A stretch of DNA of 64,000 nucleotides, taken from the NCBI RefSeq assembly GCF_009380135.2, contig NZ_WHUT02000001.1, forward strand, positions 1-64,000, written 5' to 3'. Below are positions 32,297 through 41,108 of the stretch, piece after piece. The notes beneath the pieces are model-generated. The model had not been told where the DNA came from. It did no database searches and worked only from the letters and a program-made list of their open reading frames with translations. The DNA is from Fertoeibacter niger (GTDB lineage Bacteria; Pseudomonadota; Alphaproteobacteria; Rhodobacterales; Rhodobacteraceae). Both the position numbers and the translations under genes were made by a program. Each line of letters starts with the position of its first letter. Position 1 is the first letter of the stretch.

Positions 32297-34050
32297 TGGC
32301 CGACATAACCACAGATGTTCTGATCATCGGCACCGGCCCCGCAGGGTCGGCCACGGCGGCGCTGCTGGCGAGTTACGGCGTGGCGCATATGGTGATCAAC
32401 CGCTACCGCTGGCTGGCCACCACGCCGCGCGCGCATATCACCAACCAGCGCACGATGGAGGTGCTGCGCGATCTGGGGTCGGAGGTCGAGGGCGAGGCCT
32501 ATATGCACGCCAGCCCGCAGGAGCTGATGGGCGAGAATGTGTTCTGCGAGAGTCTGGCGGGTGAGGAGATCGGCCGGATGAAAAGCTGGGGCAACCACCC
32601 CCTGTCGATGGCCGAACACCTGCTGTCCTCGCCCTGCAAGATGAACGACCTGCCGCAGACCTTCATGGAACCCCTGCTGTTCAAGACCGCCTGTTCGCGC
32701 GGCACCCAGGCCCGGATGAGCACCGAATACATCAGCCACGAACAGGATGCCGAAGGGGTGACAACCACCTGCCGCGACCGGCTGACCGGGGGCACGTTCA
32801 CGGTGCGGTCAAAGTATCTGGTGGGGGCCGATGGCGGCAACAGCCTGGTGGCCGAGCATCTTGGCCTGCCGTTCGAGGGGCGCATGGGTGTGGGCGGGTC
32901 GATGAACATCCTGTTCCGCGCGGATCTGTCACGCTATGTCGCCCACCGCCCCTCGGTGCTTTACTGGGTGATGCAGCCGGGGGCCGACGTGGGTGGCATC
33001 GGCATGGGTCTGGTGCGCATGGTGCGGCCCTGGAACGAATGGCTGATCGTCTGGGGCTATGACATCAACGGCCCCGCCCCGGTGGTGGATGAAGCCATGG
33101 CCACGCAGGTGGCGCGGCAACTGGTGGGCGACCCGGCGCTGGAGATCGAACTGCTGGGGGCATCCGTCTGGACGGTGAACAACATGTTCGCCACCCATAT
33201 GCAGAAAGGCCGGGTGTTCATCATGGGCGACGCCGCGCACCGGCACCCGCCGTCGAACGGGCTGGGGTCGAACACCTCGATTCAGGATGGCTTCAACCTG
33301 GCATGGAAACTGGCGGCGGTGCTGAAAGGGCAGGCGGGGGAACGGCTGCTTGACAGCTATTCCGCCGAACGCGCGCCCATCGCGCGGCAGATCGTGACCC
33401 GCGCCAACCAGTCGATCGGTGAATTCGGCCCGATTTTCAAGGCGTTGGGCATGGATGGCGGCACCGATCACGAAAAGATCCAGCGCAACATGGATGCGCG
33501 GGTAACGGCCGCCCCCGAGGCCGAGGCGCAGCGCGAGGCGCTCAGGCAGGCCTTCGCCTTCAAGAAATACGAATTCGACTGCCACGGGGTAGAGATGAAC
33601 CAGCGCTACCGGTCGGATGCCATCCTGACCGACGGCCAGCCGGAACCCGCTTTCGAAAAGGATGCCGAACTGCATTATGCCCCCACCACCTGGCCCGGCG
33701 CGCGCCTGCCACATGTCTGGGTGTTCGCCAAATCCGGCGAAAAGCTCTCCACCCTCGACCTTTGCGGCAAGGGGCAGTTCACCCTCTTGACCGGCATCGG
33801 GGGTGAGGCTTGGGTCGCGGCTGCCGAAACGCTGGCCGCCGAACTGGGCTTGCCGATCCGCTGCCACCTGATCGGCCCGCGCCGCGCCGTCGAGGATCAC
33901 ACCGGCGACTGGGCCCGCGCATCGGAGATCCGCGATGCGGGCTGCCTTCTGGTGCGGCCCGACCATCACATTGCCTGGCGGTCGGAAACGCCGGCCGCCG
34001 ATCCCGTGGCCGAACTGCGCCGCGTCCTGACAACCCTGCTGGCGAGGTAG
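32296..34050 (+). CDS. FAD-dependent aromatic hydroxylase (TfdB/PcpB/phenol hydroxylase family)
   Basis: 584-residue class A flavoprotein monooxygenase using NAD(P)H and O2. Dinucleotide fold DVLIIGTGPAGSATAALLASYG at the N-terminus, R-x-AHITNQRTMEVLRDLG, GADGGNSLVAEHLGLPF, second FAD motif GDAAHRHPPSNGLGSN with IQDGFNLAWKLAAVL, and the C-terminal thioredoxin-like domain of the TfdB/PheA group. The likely step is ortho- or para-hydroxylation of a phenol or resorcinol to catechol, hydroquinone or hydroxyquinol. ATG 32296 overlaps the LivM stop. Confidence 0.9.
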   Translation: MADITTDVLIIGTGPAGSATAALLASYGVAHMVINRYRWLATTPRAHITNQRTMEVLRDLGSEVEGEAYMHASPQELMGENVFCESLAGEEIGRMKSWGNHPLSMAEHLLSSPCKMNDLPQTFMEPLLFKTACSRGTQARMSTEYISHEQDAEGVTTTCRDRLTGGTFTVRSKYLVGADGGNSLVAEHLGLPFEGRMGVGGSMNILFRADLSRYVAHRPSVLYWVMQPGADVGGIGMGLVRMVRPWNEWLIVWGYDINGPAPVVDEAMATQVARQLVGDPALEIELLGASVWTVNNMFATHMQKGRVFIMGDAAHRHPPSNGLGSNTSIQDGFNLAWKLAAVLKGQAGERLLDSYSAERAPIARQIVTRANQSIGEFGPIFKALGMDGGTDHEKIQRNMDARVTAAPEAEAQREALRQAFAFKKYEFDCHGVEMNQRYRSDAILTDGQPEPAFEKDAELHYAPTTWPGARLPHVWVFAKSGEKLSTLDLCGKGQFTLLTGIGGEAWVAAAETLAAELGLPIRCHLIGPRRAVEDHTGDWARASEIRDAGCLLVRPDHHIAWRSETPAADPVAELRRVLTTLLAR

Positions 34051-34052
34051 CC

Positions 34053-34940
34053 ATGACCACATCCCATGAATCCGGCTTTTTCACCGAAGAAACCTCGGCC
34101 GAGGTGGTGATCGCCCGCAATGCCAATGCGGGCAACGAACGGCTGAAACAGGTGATGGCCGTCATCACCCGCAAACTGCACGAGGCGGTGAAGGAAATTG
34201 AACCGACGCAGGACGAATGGATGCAGGCCATCCTGTTCCTGACCGAAACCGGCCATACCTGCACAGACTGGCGGCAGGAATTCATCCTGCTTTCCGATGT
34301 GCTGGGCGTGTCGATGCTGGTGGATGCGGTGAACAACCGCAAACCCTCGGGGGCATCGGAATCCACCGTGCTGGGGCCGTTCCATGTGGCCGATGCCCCG
34401 GAACTGCCGATGGGCGCAGATATCTGCCTTGACCAGAAAGGCACGCCGATGCTGGTGCATGGCCGCATTCTGGACACGGCGGGCAACCCGGTGGCAGGCG
34501 CGAAAATCGACGTGTGGCAGGCCAATGACGAGGGCTTCTACGACGTGCAGCAAAAAGGCATCCAGCCCGATTTCAACCTGCGCGGCGTGTTTCGCACCGG
34601 CGCGGACGGGCGCTACTGGTTCAAGGGGGTGAAACCGAAATTCTACCCGATCCCCGATGACGGCCCGGTGGGCAAGCTCCTGGCCGCGCTGGGCCGCCAC
34701 CCCTACCGCCCTGCGCATCTGCATTACATCATCGAGGCCGAAGGGCTGGCCACGCTGGTCACGCATATCTTCGACCCCGACGATCCCTATATCGCCTCGG
34801 ATGCGGTGTTCGGGGTGAAGGACGGGCTGATGGCGACGTTCAAGCCGGTGGACGATCCCGCCCGCATGGCCGATGCAGGCTTCGCCGCGCCCTTTGTCGA
34901 AGTGGCTTTCGATTTCGTGCTGGCACCACAACCCGCCTGA
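34053..34940 (+). CDS. Hydroxyquinol 1,2-dioxygenase (copy B)
   Basis: 295-residue intradiol dioxygenase of the standard hydroxyquinol type (ChqB/TftH-like). N-terminal dioxygenase domain (25-105), then Fe ligands Tyr163 (EGFYDVQ), Tyr198 (PKFYPIPDDGPVGKLL), His222 and His224 (RPAHLHYII). It converts hydroxyquinol to maleylacetate. Its ATG follows the hydroxylase stop by two bases. It closes the operon, which also has a paralogue at 23643. Confidence 0.92.
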   Translation: MTTSHESGFFTEETSAEVVIARNANAGNERLKQVMAVITRKLHEAVKEIEPTQDEWMQAILFLTETGHTCTDWRQEFILLSDVLGVSMLVDAVNNRKPSGASESTVLGPFHVADAPELPMGADICLDQKGTPMLVHGRILDTAGNPVAGAKIDVWQANDEGFYDVQQKGIQPDFNLRGVFRTGADGRYWFKGVKPKFYPIPDDGPVGKLLAALGRHPYRPAHLHYIIEAEGLATLVTHIFDPDDPYIASDAVFGVKDGLMATFKPVDDPARMADAGFAAPFVEVAFDFVLAPQPA

Positions 34941-34954
34941 CACCGCGCTGCGCT

Positions 34955-34992
34955 TTCTCATTGGCAAAAATATCCCCGCCGGAGGCCTCTGC
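34955..34992 (-). repeat. Dispersed GGGGATATTT repeat, copy 4
   Basis: On the minus strand AGAGGCCTCCGGCGGGGATA runs into TTTTTGCCAATGAG; the left half is the same as copies 1-3, while the CAGAAAATG half has diverged. It lies just after the hydroxyquinol dioxygenase stop. Confidence 0.65.
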
Positions 34993-35043
34993 CGTTGCCC
35001 GTCACGCAGAGGCCCGCGGGATAACGCAACCTTTCCCGCGGCC

Positions 35044-35088
35044 AAATTTCTTCAAAGAAATTTGCAAAAAATCCTTCCGAGGATTTTT
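35044..35088. terminator. Two consecutive A/T-rich hairpins between convergent genes
   Basis: First hairpin AAATTTCTT-CA-AAGAAATTT (35044-35063), second AAAAATCCT-N4-AGGATTTTT (35067-35088). Both are perfect 9-bp stems with U-rich ends in either direction. They separate the aromatic operon from the convergent LysR gene. Confidence 0.8.
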
Positions 35089-35114
35089 GCCCGGCACCTC
35101 AGGCCTGCGCCCCG

Positions 35115-36044
35115 TCACCCCTCGGGCGGTTGCAGGATCAGCGCCAGAATGCGTTCCGCCGCAGGGGTAAGGCTGGCCCCGGCGCGGCGGATCAGGCCGA
35201 AGGGCTCCACCTCGATCCCCAGATCCAACGGCAGCACGCCGTAGGGGCTGCCCGGATCGGCGGTGAAACGCTCGGCCACGGCGCGGGCCAGCGGCGCTAT
35301 GGCGTTGGTCTGCTGCAACAGCGCCAGCGTCAGCAGGAAGGACGAGGTCGATACCCGGCCCGGCGGGTCGGGCAGCCCCAGCGCGCGCAGCCGCGCCAGC
35401 ACGGTGCGGCGCAGGATCGCATCGGGGCCGGGCATCACCCAGTCAAAGGCCATCAGATCGGCGGGAACCAGCGGCATGGCCGTCATCAGCCGGTGGCCGC
35501 GCCGCACCATCAGGCTGACCGGCTCGCTGGCCAGCATGGCAATCTCGAACAGGCCCGCAGCGGCGCGGTCGGGCAGGCGGGCGATGGCAAAGTCGATCCG
35601 CCCGGCCAGCAGCTGATCGCCCAGAATGTCGGATGTGGCGACCACCACCTCCACCGTCACCTGCGGCAGCGACAGACGTGCGGCGCGCAGCGCGGGCAAC
35701 ACTCGGTCCATCGCGGGGCCGGTGACGGAACCCAGCCGCACATGCCCGCCGGCACCTTTGGCCAGTTCCGACAGTTCGCGCCCGGCATCGGCAATCTCCA
35801 TCAGCACCCTTGCTGCGCGCCGCGCCAAGGCCTGCCCCTCGGGCGTCAGCGCCACGCCGCGCCCGGTGCGGGCGTGAATGGCATGGCCGCTGATCCGCTC
35901 CACCTCGGCCAGAAGCCGCGAGGCGGCGGGCTGCGTGATGCCCAGCCGGTCGGCGGCCAACCCGATCTGCCCGGTCTCCGCCAGCCCCGCCACGATGCGC
36001 AGATGCGCCAGTTTCAGCCCCCGGCGCAGAAAATCTTCGGTCAT
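35115..36044 (-). CDS. LysR-type regulator, GbpR-like, of the sugar locus
   Basis: 309 residues from MTEDFLRRGLKLAHLRIV; the open frame extends far upstream but without family similarity. HTH with TGQIGLAADRLGITQPAASRLL (about 22-43), then the effector domain. In Agrobacterium the LysR protein GbpR lies divergent to chvE and controls it in response to galactose, arabinose and other sugars; here the same arrangement is seen with a 190-bp gap. Confidence 0.85.
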   Translation of the reverse strand: MTEDFLRRGLKLAHLRIVAGLAETGQIGLAADRLGITQPAASRLLAEVERISGHAIHARTGRGVALTPEGQALARRAARVLMEIADAGRELSELAKGAGGHVRLGSVTGPAMDRVLPALRAARLSLPQVTVEVVVATSDILGDQLLAGRIDFAIARLPDRAAAGLFEIAMLASEPVSLMVRRGHRLMTAMPLVPADLMAFDWVMPGPDAILRRTVLARLRALGLPDPPGRVSTSSFLLTLALLQQTNAIAPLARAVAERFTADPGSPYGVLPLDLGIEVEPFGLIRRAGASLTPAAERILALILQPPEG

Positions 36045-36065
36045 CACCCAAATCCATACCAGAAG

Positions 36066-36090
36066 TGATATATCAACCTGCCATAATATG
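36066..36090. promoter_or_regulatory. Candidate LysR operator upstream of the chvE-like gene
   Basis: Perfect palindrome TGATATATCA (36066-36075) followed seven bases later by CATAATATG (36082-36090), itself a dyad around one base. This is the only A/T-rich patch in the divergent gap and lies about 20 bp from the LysR start and ~145 bp from the chvE-like start. Confidence 0.45.
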
Positions 36091-36234
36091 ATTTGACCGG
36101 CATGGAAAGACTTGCGATGGCTTGGCCCGCGCCCAAGGAGGGGTGCGCCAATTGATCCGGGTGCCGCGCGCAACCGGCACCGACACAAGAACCGCCACCT
36201 GGGCCGCGCCCGGTGCGGCAATGGGAGGACGACA

Positions 36235-37302
36235 ATGAAACGCTTCACACGGACGCTGGCCGCACTGGCGGCAGCGGCCATCGTCACGTCTGCGCCGGTC
36301 GCAGCGCAGGACAAGGGCACCATCGGCATCGCCATGCCCACCCAATCCTCGGCCCGCTGGATCACCGACGGCAATTCGATGGTGGAACAGTTCACCGCCG
36401 CCGGTTACGGCACCGATCTGCAATATGCCGAAGACGACATTCCGAACCAGCTGGCCCAGATCGAGAACATGATCACCAAGGGCGTGAAGGTTCTGGTCAT
36501 CGCGGCCATCGACGGCACCACGCTGTCGAACGCGCTGGACAACGCCGCAGCCTCGGGCATCAAGGTCATCGCCTATGACCGCCTGATCCGCGATTCCGGC
36601 AGCGTCGATTACTATGCCACCTTTGACAACTTCAAGGTTGGCGTGCAGCAGGCCACCAGCCTTGTGGCCGGGATGCAGGAACGCTTCCCCGACACCAAAC
36701 CGCTGAACGTCGAACTGTTCGGCGGCAGCCCGGATGACAACAACGCCTTCTTCTTCTACAACGGCGCGATGTCGGTGCTGGACCCGCTGATCGCCTCGGG
36801 CGACATCGTGATCCCGTCGGGCCAGATGGGCATGGATGTGGTCGGCACGCTGCGCTGGGATGGTGCCGTGGCACAGGCCCGCATGGATAACCTGCTGTCG
36901 GCCAACTATGGCGACAAGGTGCTGCATGGCGCGCTTTCCCCTTATGACGGGCTGTCGATCGGCATCCTTTCGTCGTTGAAAGGCGTGGGCTATGGTTCGG
37001 GCGATCTGGCGATGCCGATCGTGACCGGGCAGGACGCCGAAGTGCAGTCGGTGAAATCCATGATCGCGGGCGAACAGTATTCGACCGTGTTCAAGGACAC
37101 CCGCGAACTGGCCCGCGTGACCGTGGGCATGGTCGATGCGCTGCTGAACGGCGGCGAGCCGGAAATCAACGACACCACCACCTATGACAACGGTGTGAAG
37201 GTCGTGCCGTCCTACCTGCTGGAGCCGGTGCCGGTCGATGTGTCGAACTACGAGGAAATCCTTGTGGGTTCGGGCTATTACACCGCCGATCAGCTGAAGT
37301 AA
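36235..37302 (+). CDS. chvE: Multiple sugar-binding periplasmic protein (ChvE type)
   Basis: 355-residue sugar-binding protein of an ABC importer. Sec signal [25 protein letters not shown], mature start [20 protein letters not shown], and motifs [15 protein letters not shown] and [23 protein letters not shown] typical of ChvE/XylF-like proteins that bind galactose, arabinose and related sugars. GGGAGGA precedes the ATG at 36235. First gene of the importer operon. Confidence 0.93.
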   Translation: MKRFTRTLAALAAAAIVTSAPVAAQDKGTIGIAMPTQSSARWITDGNSMVEQFTAAGYGTDLQYAEDDIPNQLAQIENMITKGVKVLVIAAIDGTTLSNALDNAAASGIKVIAYDRLIRDSGSVDYYATFDNFKVGVQQATSLVAGMQERFPDTKPLNVELFGGSPDDNNAFFFYNGAMSVLDPLIASGDIVIPSGQMGMDVVGTLRWDGAVAQARMDNLLSANYGDKVLHGALSPYDGLSIGILSSLKGVGYGSGDLAMPIVTGQDAEVQSVKSMIAGEQYSTVFKDTRELARVTVGMVDALLNGGEPEINDTTTYDNGVKVVPSYLLEPVPVDVSNYEEILVGSGYYTADQLK

Positions 37303-37374
37303 GACAAATGGGGCGGCGGCGCGGGATCATTCCGCATCCGCCGCCCCATCCCCAAATTGCAGGGCGCAAGAAAA

Positions 37375-38901
37375 ATGGCACTTCTGGAAATGCGGGGAAT
37401 CTCGAAAACCTTCCCCGGCGTGCGCGCACTGGACAACGTGACGCTGGCGGTCGAGCAGGGCGAGATCCACGCGATCTGCGGCGAGAATGGCGCAGGCAAA
37501 TCCACCCTGATGAAGGTTCTGTCGGGCGTCTATCCGCATGGCAGCTATGAGGGTGACATTGTTTACAATGGCGAAACAATGGCCTTCCGTGGCATCCGCG
37601 ACAGCGAAGACCGCGGCATCATCATCATCCATCAGGAACTTGCGCTGGTGCCGTTGCTGTCCATCGCCGAAAACCTGTTTCTGGGCAATGAACGCGCCAA
37701 GGGTGGCGTGATCAACTGGCCCGAAACCATGCAGCAGACCGAAGCCCTGCTGCGCAAGGTTGGGCTGACCGACGCACCCGCAACTCAGGTGGGCAAGCTG
37801 GGCGTCGGCAAGCAGCAACTGGTGGAAATCGCCAAGGCGCTGGCCAAGGATGTGCGCCTGCTGATCCTTGATGAACCCACCGCCGCCTTGCAGGAAAATG
37901 ACAGCCAGAAGCTGCTGGATCTGTTGCTGGAGCTGAAGGCGCAGGGCGTCACATCCATCATGATCAGCCACAAGCTGAACGAGATTTCCCGCGTGGCCGA
38001 CCGGATCACCGTGATCCGCGACGGGGCCACTGTTTCCACGCTGGACACAGCCGACATCACCGAGGAACGCATCATCCGCGACATGGTGGGCCGCGACATG
38101 GCGCACCGTTACCCCGACCGCACGCCGCAGATCGGCGAAGTGCTGATGGAGGTGAAGGGTTGGAACGTCTGGCACCCGGATCAGAAAGACCGCCAGATGA
38201 TCCGCGACGCCGCGTTCCATGTGCGTAAGGGCGAGATCGTGGGCATCGCAGGCCTGATGGGCGCGGGCCGCACCGAACTGGCGATGAGCATCTTTGGCCG
38301 CAGCTATGGGCGCAACATCACCGGGCAGGTGATGATGGGCGGGCAGGTGGCCGATACATCGACCGTGGCCAAGGCGGTGGCGGCGGGGCTGGCCTATGTG
38401 ACCGAAGACCGCAAGGTGCTGGGCCTTGTGCTGGAAGAACCGATCCTGCGCAACATCACGCTGGCAAACCTGCCGGGCGTGGCGCAGCGCGGCGTGCTGG
38501 ACAAGCGGCGCGAATCTGCGGTGGCCGAGAAATACCGGCGTGCCATGGCGATCCGCACCCCCGGCGTGTTCCAGAAGGTCGTGAACCTGTCGGGCGGCAA
38601 CCAGCAGAAGGTGGTGCTGTCGAAATGGCTGTTCACCGACCCGCAGGTGCTGATCCTGGACGAACCCACGCGCGGCATCGACGTGGGCGCGAAGTTTGAA
38701 ATCTACGGCATCATGAACGATCTGGCCGCGCAGGGCCGGGGGGTGGTGATGATCAGTTCCGAAATGCCCGAGCTTCTGGGCATGTGTGACCGGATCTACG
38801 TGATGAACGAGGGGCGCATTCTGGGCGAACTGGCGCGGTCCGAGGCCAGCCAGGAACGCATCATGGCCCTGATCCTCAAGAACAACGGAAAGGCGGCGTG
38901 A
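37375..38901 (+). CDS. gguA: Sugar ABC transporter double ATPase (MmsA/GguA)
   Basis: 508 residues with two ATPase domains. First: Walker [48 protein letters not shown]. Second: degenerate Walker A around [13 protein letters not shown], signature [31 protein letters not shown]. This is the RbsA/XylG layout. ATG 37375 chosen; 6 earlier codons are open from TTG. Its stop overlaps the permease start. Confidence 0.93.
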   Translation: MALLEMRGISKTFPGVRALDNVTLAVEQGEIHAICGENGAGKSTLMKVLSGVYPHGSYEGDIVYNGETMAFRGIRDSEDRGIIIIHQELALVPLLSIAENLFLGNERAKGGVINWPETMQQTEALLRKVGLTDAPATQVGKLGVGKQQLVEIAKALAKDVRLLILDEPTAALQENDSQKLLDLLLELKAQGVTSIMISHKLNEISRVADRITVIRDGATVSTLDTADITEERIIRDMVGRDMAHRYPDRTPQIGEVLMEVKGWNVWHPDQKDRQMIRDAAFHVRKGEIVGIAGLMGAGRTELAMSIFGRSYGRNITGQVMMGGQVADTSTVAKAVAAGLAYVTEDRKVLGLVLEEPILRNITLANLPGVAQRGVLDKRRESAVAEKYRRAMAIRTPGVFQKVVNLSGGNQQKVVLSKWLFTDPQVLILDEPTRGIDVGAKFEIYGIMNDLAAQGRGVVMISSEMPELLGMCDRIYVMNEGRILGELARSEASQERIMALILKNNGKAA

Positions 38902-40106
38902 TGAGCGACCAGACCAAAACCATGGCAGGCGGCAAGGGCCTTGGCGCGCAACTGGGCGGCCATATGCGCGAAAGCGGGATGATGATGGCGCTTGTGGCCA
39001 TCGTGCTGTTCTTCACCGTCATCCTGCGGGTGGTTCCGGCGAACCCGATCGATTTCCTGTCGGCGCAGAACATCACCAACATCTTCCTGCAAAACTCCTA
39101 CGTCATCATCATGGCGCTGGGGATGCTGCTGGTCATCGTGGCAGGGCATATCGACCTGTCGGTGGGGTCTGTCGTGGGCTTCACCGGGGCGGTTGCGGCC
39201 TATCTGACGGTGACGCTGGGCTGGCCGGTCATCGCCGTGGTGCCTTCGTGCCTGCTGGTGGGCCTGCTGATCGGGGCCGCGCAGGGCTATTGGATCGCCT
39301 ATTGGCGCATCCCCAGCTTCATCGTGACGCTGGCGGGGATGCTGGTGTTCCGCGGGCTTACGCTGTGGCTGCTGAACGGCCAGAACATCGGCCCGTTCCC
39401 CAGGGCGTTCCAGTCGCTGTCCACCGGCTTCATCCCCGACATGTTCGGGGTGGGGCGGCCCAACATGACGGCGCTGGCGCTGGTGACGCTGGCCGCGCTG
39501 GTGGTGGTTTACGTGGGCTGGCGCGCCCGGATCCGCGACGCCGAATTCGGCATCACGCCGGAACCGATGGGTGTCTTTATCATCCGCAACGCGGTGGTGG
39601 CGGCGGCGCTGATCTTCGTGGGCTGGAAGCTCGCGTCCTTCCGGGGCCTGCCGAACGTGGTCATCATCCTGTCGGTGCTGACCGTGCTTTACGCCTTTTT
39701 CACCGAGAATACGACCACCGGGCGGCGCATCTATGCCCTTGGCGGCAATGAGAAGGCTGCGAAACTTTCCGGCATCAAGACCGACCGGCTGGTGTTTCTT
39801 ACCTTCTGCAACATGGGCGTGCTGGCGGCATTGGCGGGCATGATCGTGGCGGCGCGGCTGAACTCCTCCACCCCCAAGGCGGGCGCGGGGTTCGAGCTTG
39901 ACGTGATCGCGGCGGTGTTCATCGGCGGCGCGTCGATGTCGGGCGGGGTTGGCAAGATACTGGGTGTCGTGGTCGGGGCGCTGATCATGGGTGTGATGAA
40001 CAACGGCATGTCGATCATGGGCATCGGCATTGACTATCAGCAGGTGATCAAGGGGCTGGTGTTGCTGGCTGCCGTGATCTTCGATGTTTACAACAAGTCG
40101 AAATAG
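38901..40106 (+). CDS. gguB: Sugar ABC transporter permease (MmsB/GguB)
   Basis: 401-residue polytopic permease of the XylH/RbsC family. [12 protein letters not shown] start overlaps the ATPase stop; an in-frame GTG lies one codon upstream. Conserved AGHIDLSVGSVVGFTGAVAA and GGNEKAAKLSGIKTDRLVFLTF, and AAVFIGGASMSGGVGKILG in the C-terminal half. With the preceding genes it completes a pentose/galactose importer. Confidence 0.93.
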   Translation: MSDQTKTMAGGKGLGAQLGGHMRESGMMMALVAIVLFFTVILRVVPANPIDFLSAQNITNIFLQNSYVIIMALGMLLVIVAGHIDLSVGSVVGFTGAVAAYLTVTLGWPVIAVVPSCLLVGLLIGAAQGYWIAYWRIPSFIVTLAGMLVFRGLTLWLLNGQNIGPFPRAFQSLSTGFIPDMFGVGRPNMTALALVTLAALVVVYVGWRARIRDAEFGITPEPMGVFIIRNAVVAAALIFVGWKLASFRGLPNVVIILSVLTVLYAFFTENTTTGRRIYALGGNEKAAKLSGIKTDRLVFLTFCNMGVLAALAGMIVAARLNSSTPKAGAGFELDVIAAVFIGGASMSGGVGKILGVVVGALIMGVMNNGMSIMGIGIDYQQVIKGLVLLAAVIFDVYNKSK

Positions 40107-40115
40107 GGTGCAGGC

Positions 40116-41096
40116 ATGCTTTTGTCTCAGATAACGGGGCCGGGCGGCCTTGCCGTAGTGGCGCGCGACGGGTCAGAGGCCGCCGTGGTGCGGGGGGCGG
40201 CCAGCACCTATGCGCTGGCGGTCGAGGCGGCGGAACAGGGCCGCTCACTGGCGCAGGTGATTGCCGCGCATGGGCTGGGCGAGGCGGTGGATCTGGTGGC
40301 GCTGGCCGCTGCGGGCCGCGTAACCTTTCCCGTCATGCACCCCGATCCGGCGCATCTGCATCTGACCGGCACGGGGCTGACGCATCTGGGCTCTGCCGCC
40401 ACACGGGATGCGATGCACGCGAAACCCGAGGCCGAGATGACGGATTCGATGAAGATGTTCCGCATGGGGCTGGAAAACGGCCGCCCCGCGCCGGGGCATG
40501 AAGGCGTGCAGCCGGAATGGTTCTACAAGGGCAACGGTGCCGCCGCCGTGGCCCCCGGTGCCGCGCTGCAAAGCCCCGGCTTTGCGCTGGACGCGGGCGA
40601 AGAGCCCGAGATTGCGGGCATCTACCTGATCGCTGCCGATGGCACGCCCTGCCGCATCGGCTGGACGCTGGCGAATGAATTTTCCGACCATGTGACCGAA
40701 CGCATCAACTACCTCTATCTGGCGCATTCGAAACTGCGGCAGGCATCCTTCGGCCCCGAGATTCTGGTGGGTGATCTGCCCGCCGATATCCGTGGCACCA
40801 GCCGCATCCGGCGCGATGGCGCGGTGATCTGGGAAAAACCGTTCCTGTCGGGCGAGGCGAACATGTCGCATAGTTTCGCCAATCTGGAACACCACCATTT
40901 CAAATACGCGCTGTTCCGCCAGCCCGGCGATCTGCATGTGCACATGTTTGGCACCGCCACGCTTTCCTTTGCCGATGGCATCAGCACCGCGCCGGGTGAT
41001 GTGTTCGAGATCGAGGCAGAACCCTTTGGCCTGCCGCTGAAAAACCCCTTGGCCGTTGAACCCGCATCTGGCGTGGTTCAGGTGCGCCCGCTCTGA
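40116..41096 (+). CDS. GguC/AraD1-family protein (fumarylacetoacetase fold)
   Basis: 326 residues, FAH superfamily. In Agrobacterium gguC follows gguAB; homologues sit in L-arabinose clusters and have been linked to 2-keto-3-deoxy-arabonate conversion. Visible motifs: HAKPEAEMTDSMKMFRMGLE, PEWFYKGNG, YLIAADGTPCRIGWTLANEFSDH and EPEIAGI with acidic metal ligands. It fits processing of the product of the following dehydratase. Exact reaction not proven from sequence. Confidence 0.82.
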   Translation: MLLSQITGPGGLAVVARDGSEAAVVRGAASTYALAVEAAEQGRSLAQVIAAHGLGEAVDLVALAAAGRVTFPVMHPDPAHLHLTGTGLTHLGSAATRDAMHAKPEAEMTDSMKMFRMGLENGRPAPGHEGVQPEWFYKGNGAAAVAPGAALQSPGFALDAGEEPEIAGIYLIAADGTPCRIGWTLANEFSDHVTERINYLYLAHSKLRQASFGPEILVGDLPADIRGTSRIRRDGAVIWEKPFLSGEANMSHSFANLEHHHFKYALFRQPGDLHVHMFGTATLSFADGISTAPGDVFEIEAEPFGLPLKNPLAVEPASGVVQVRPL

Positions 41097-41108
41097 AAGG
41101 CCCCGAAG

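Noticed and set aside
36045-36395. 117-codon N-terminal extension of the GbpR-like LysR gene
   Set aside because: It covers the divergent promoter and the chvE start, and LysR proteins begin at the HTH, so the ATG at 36044 is used.
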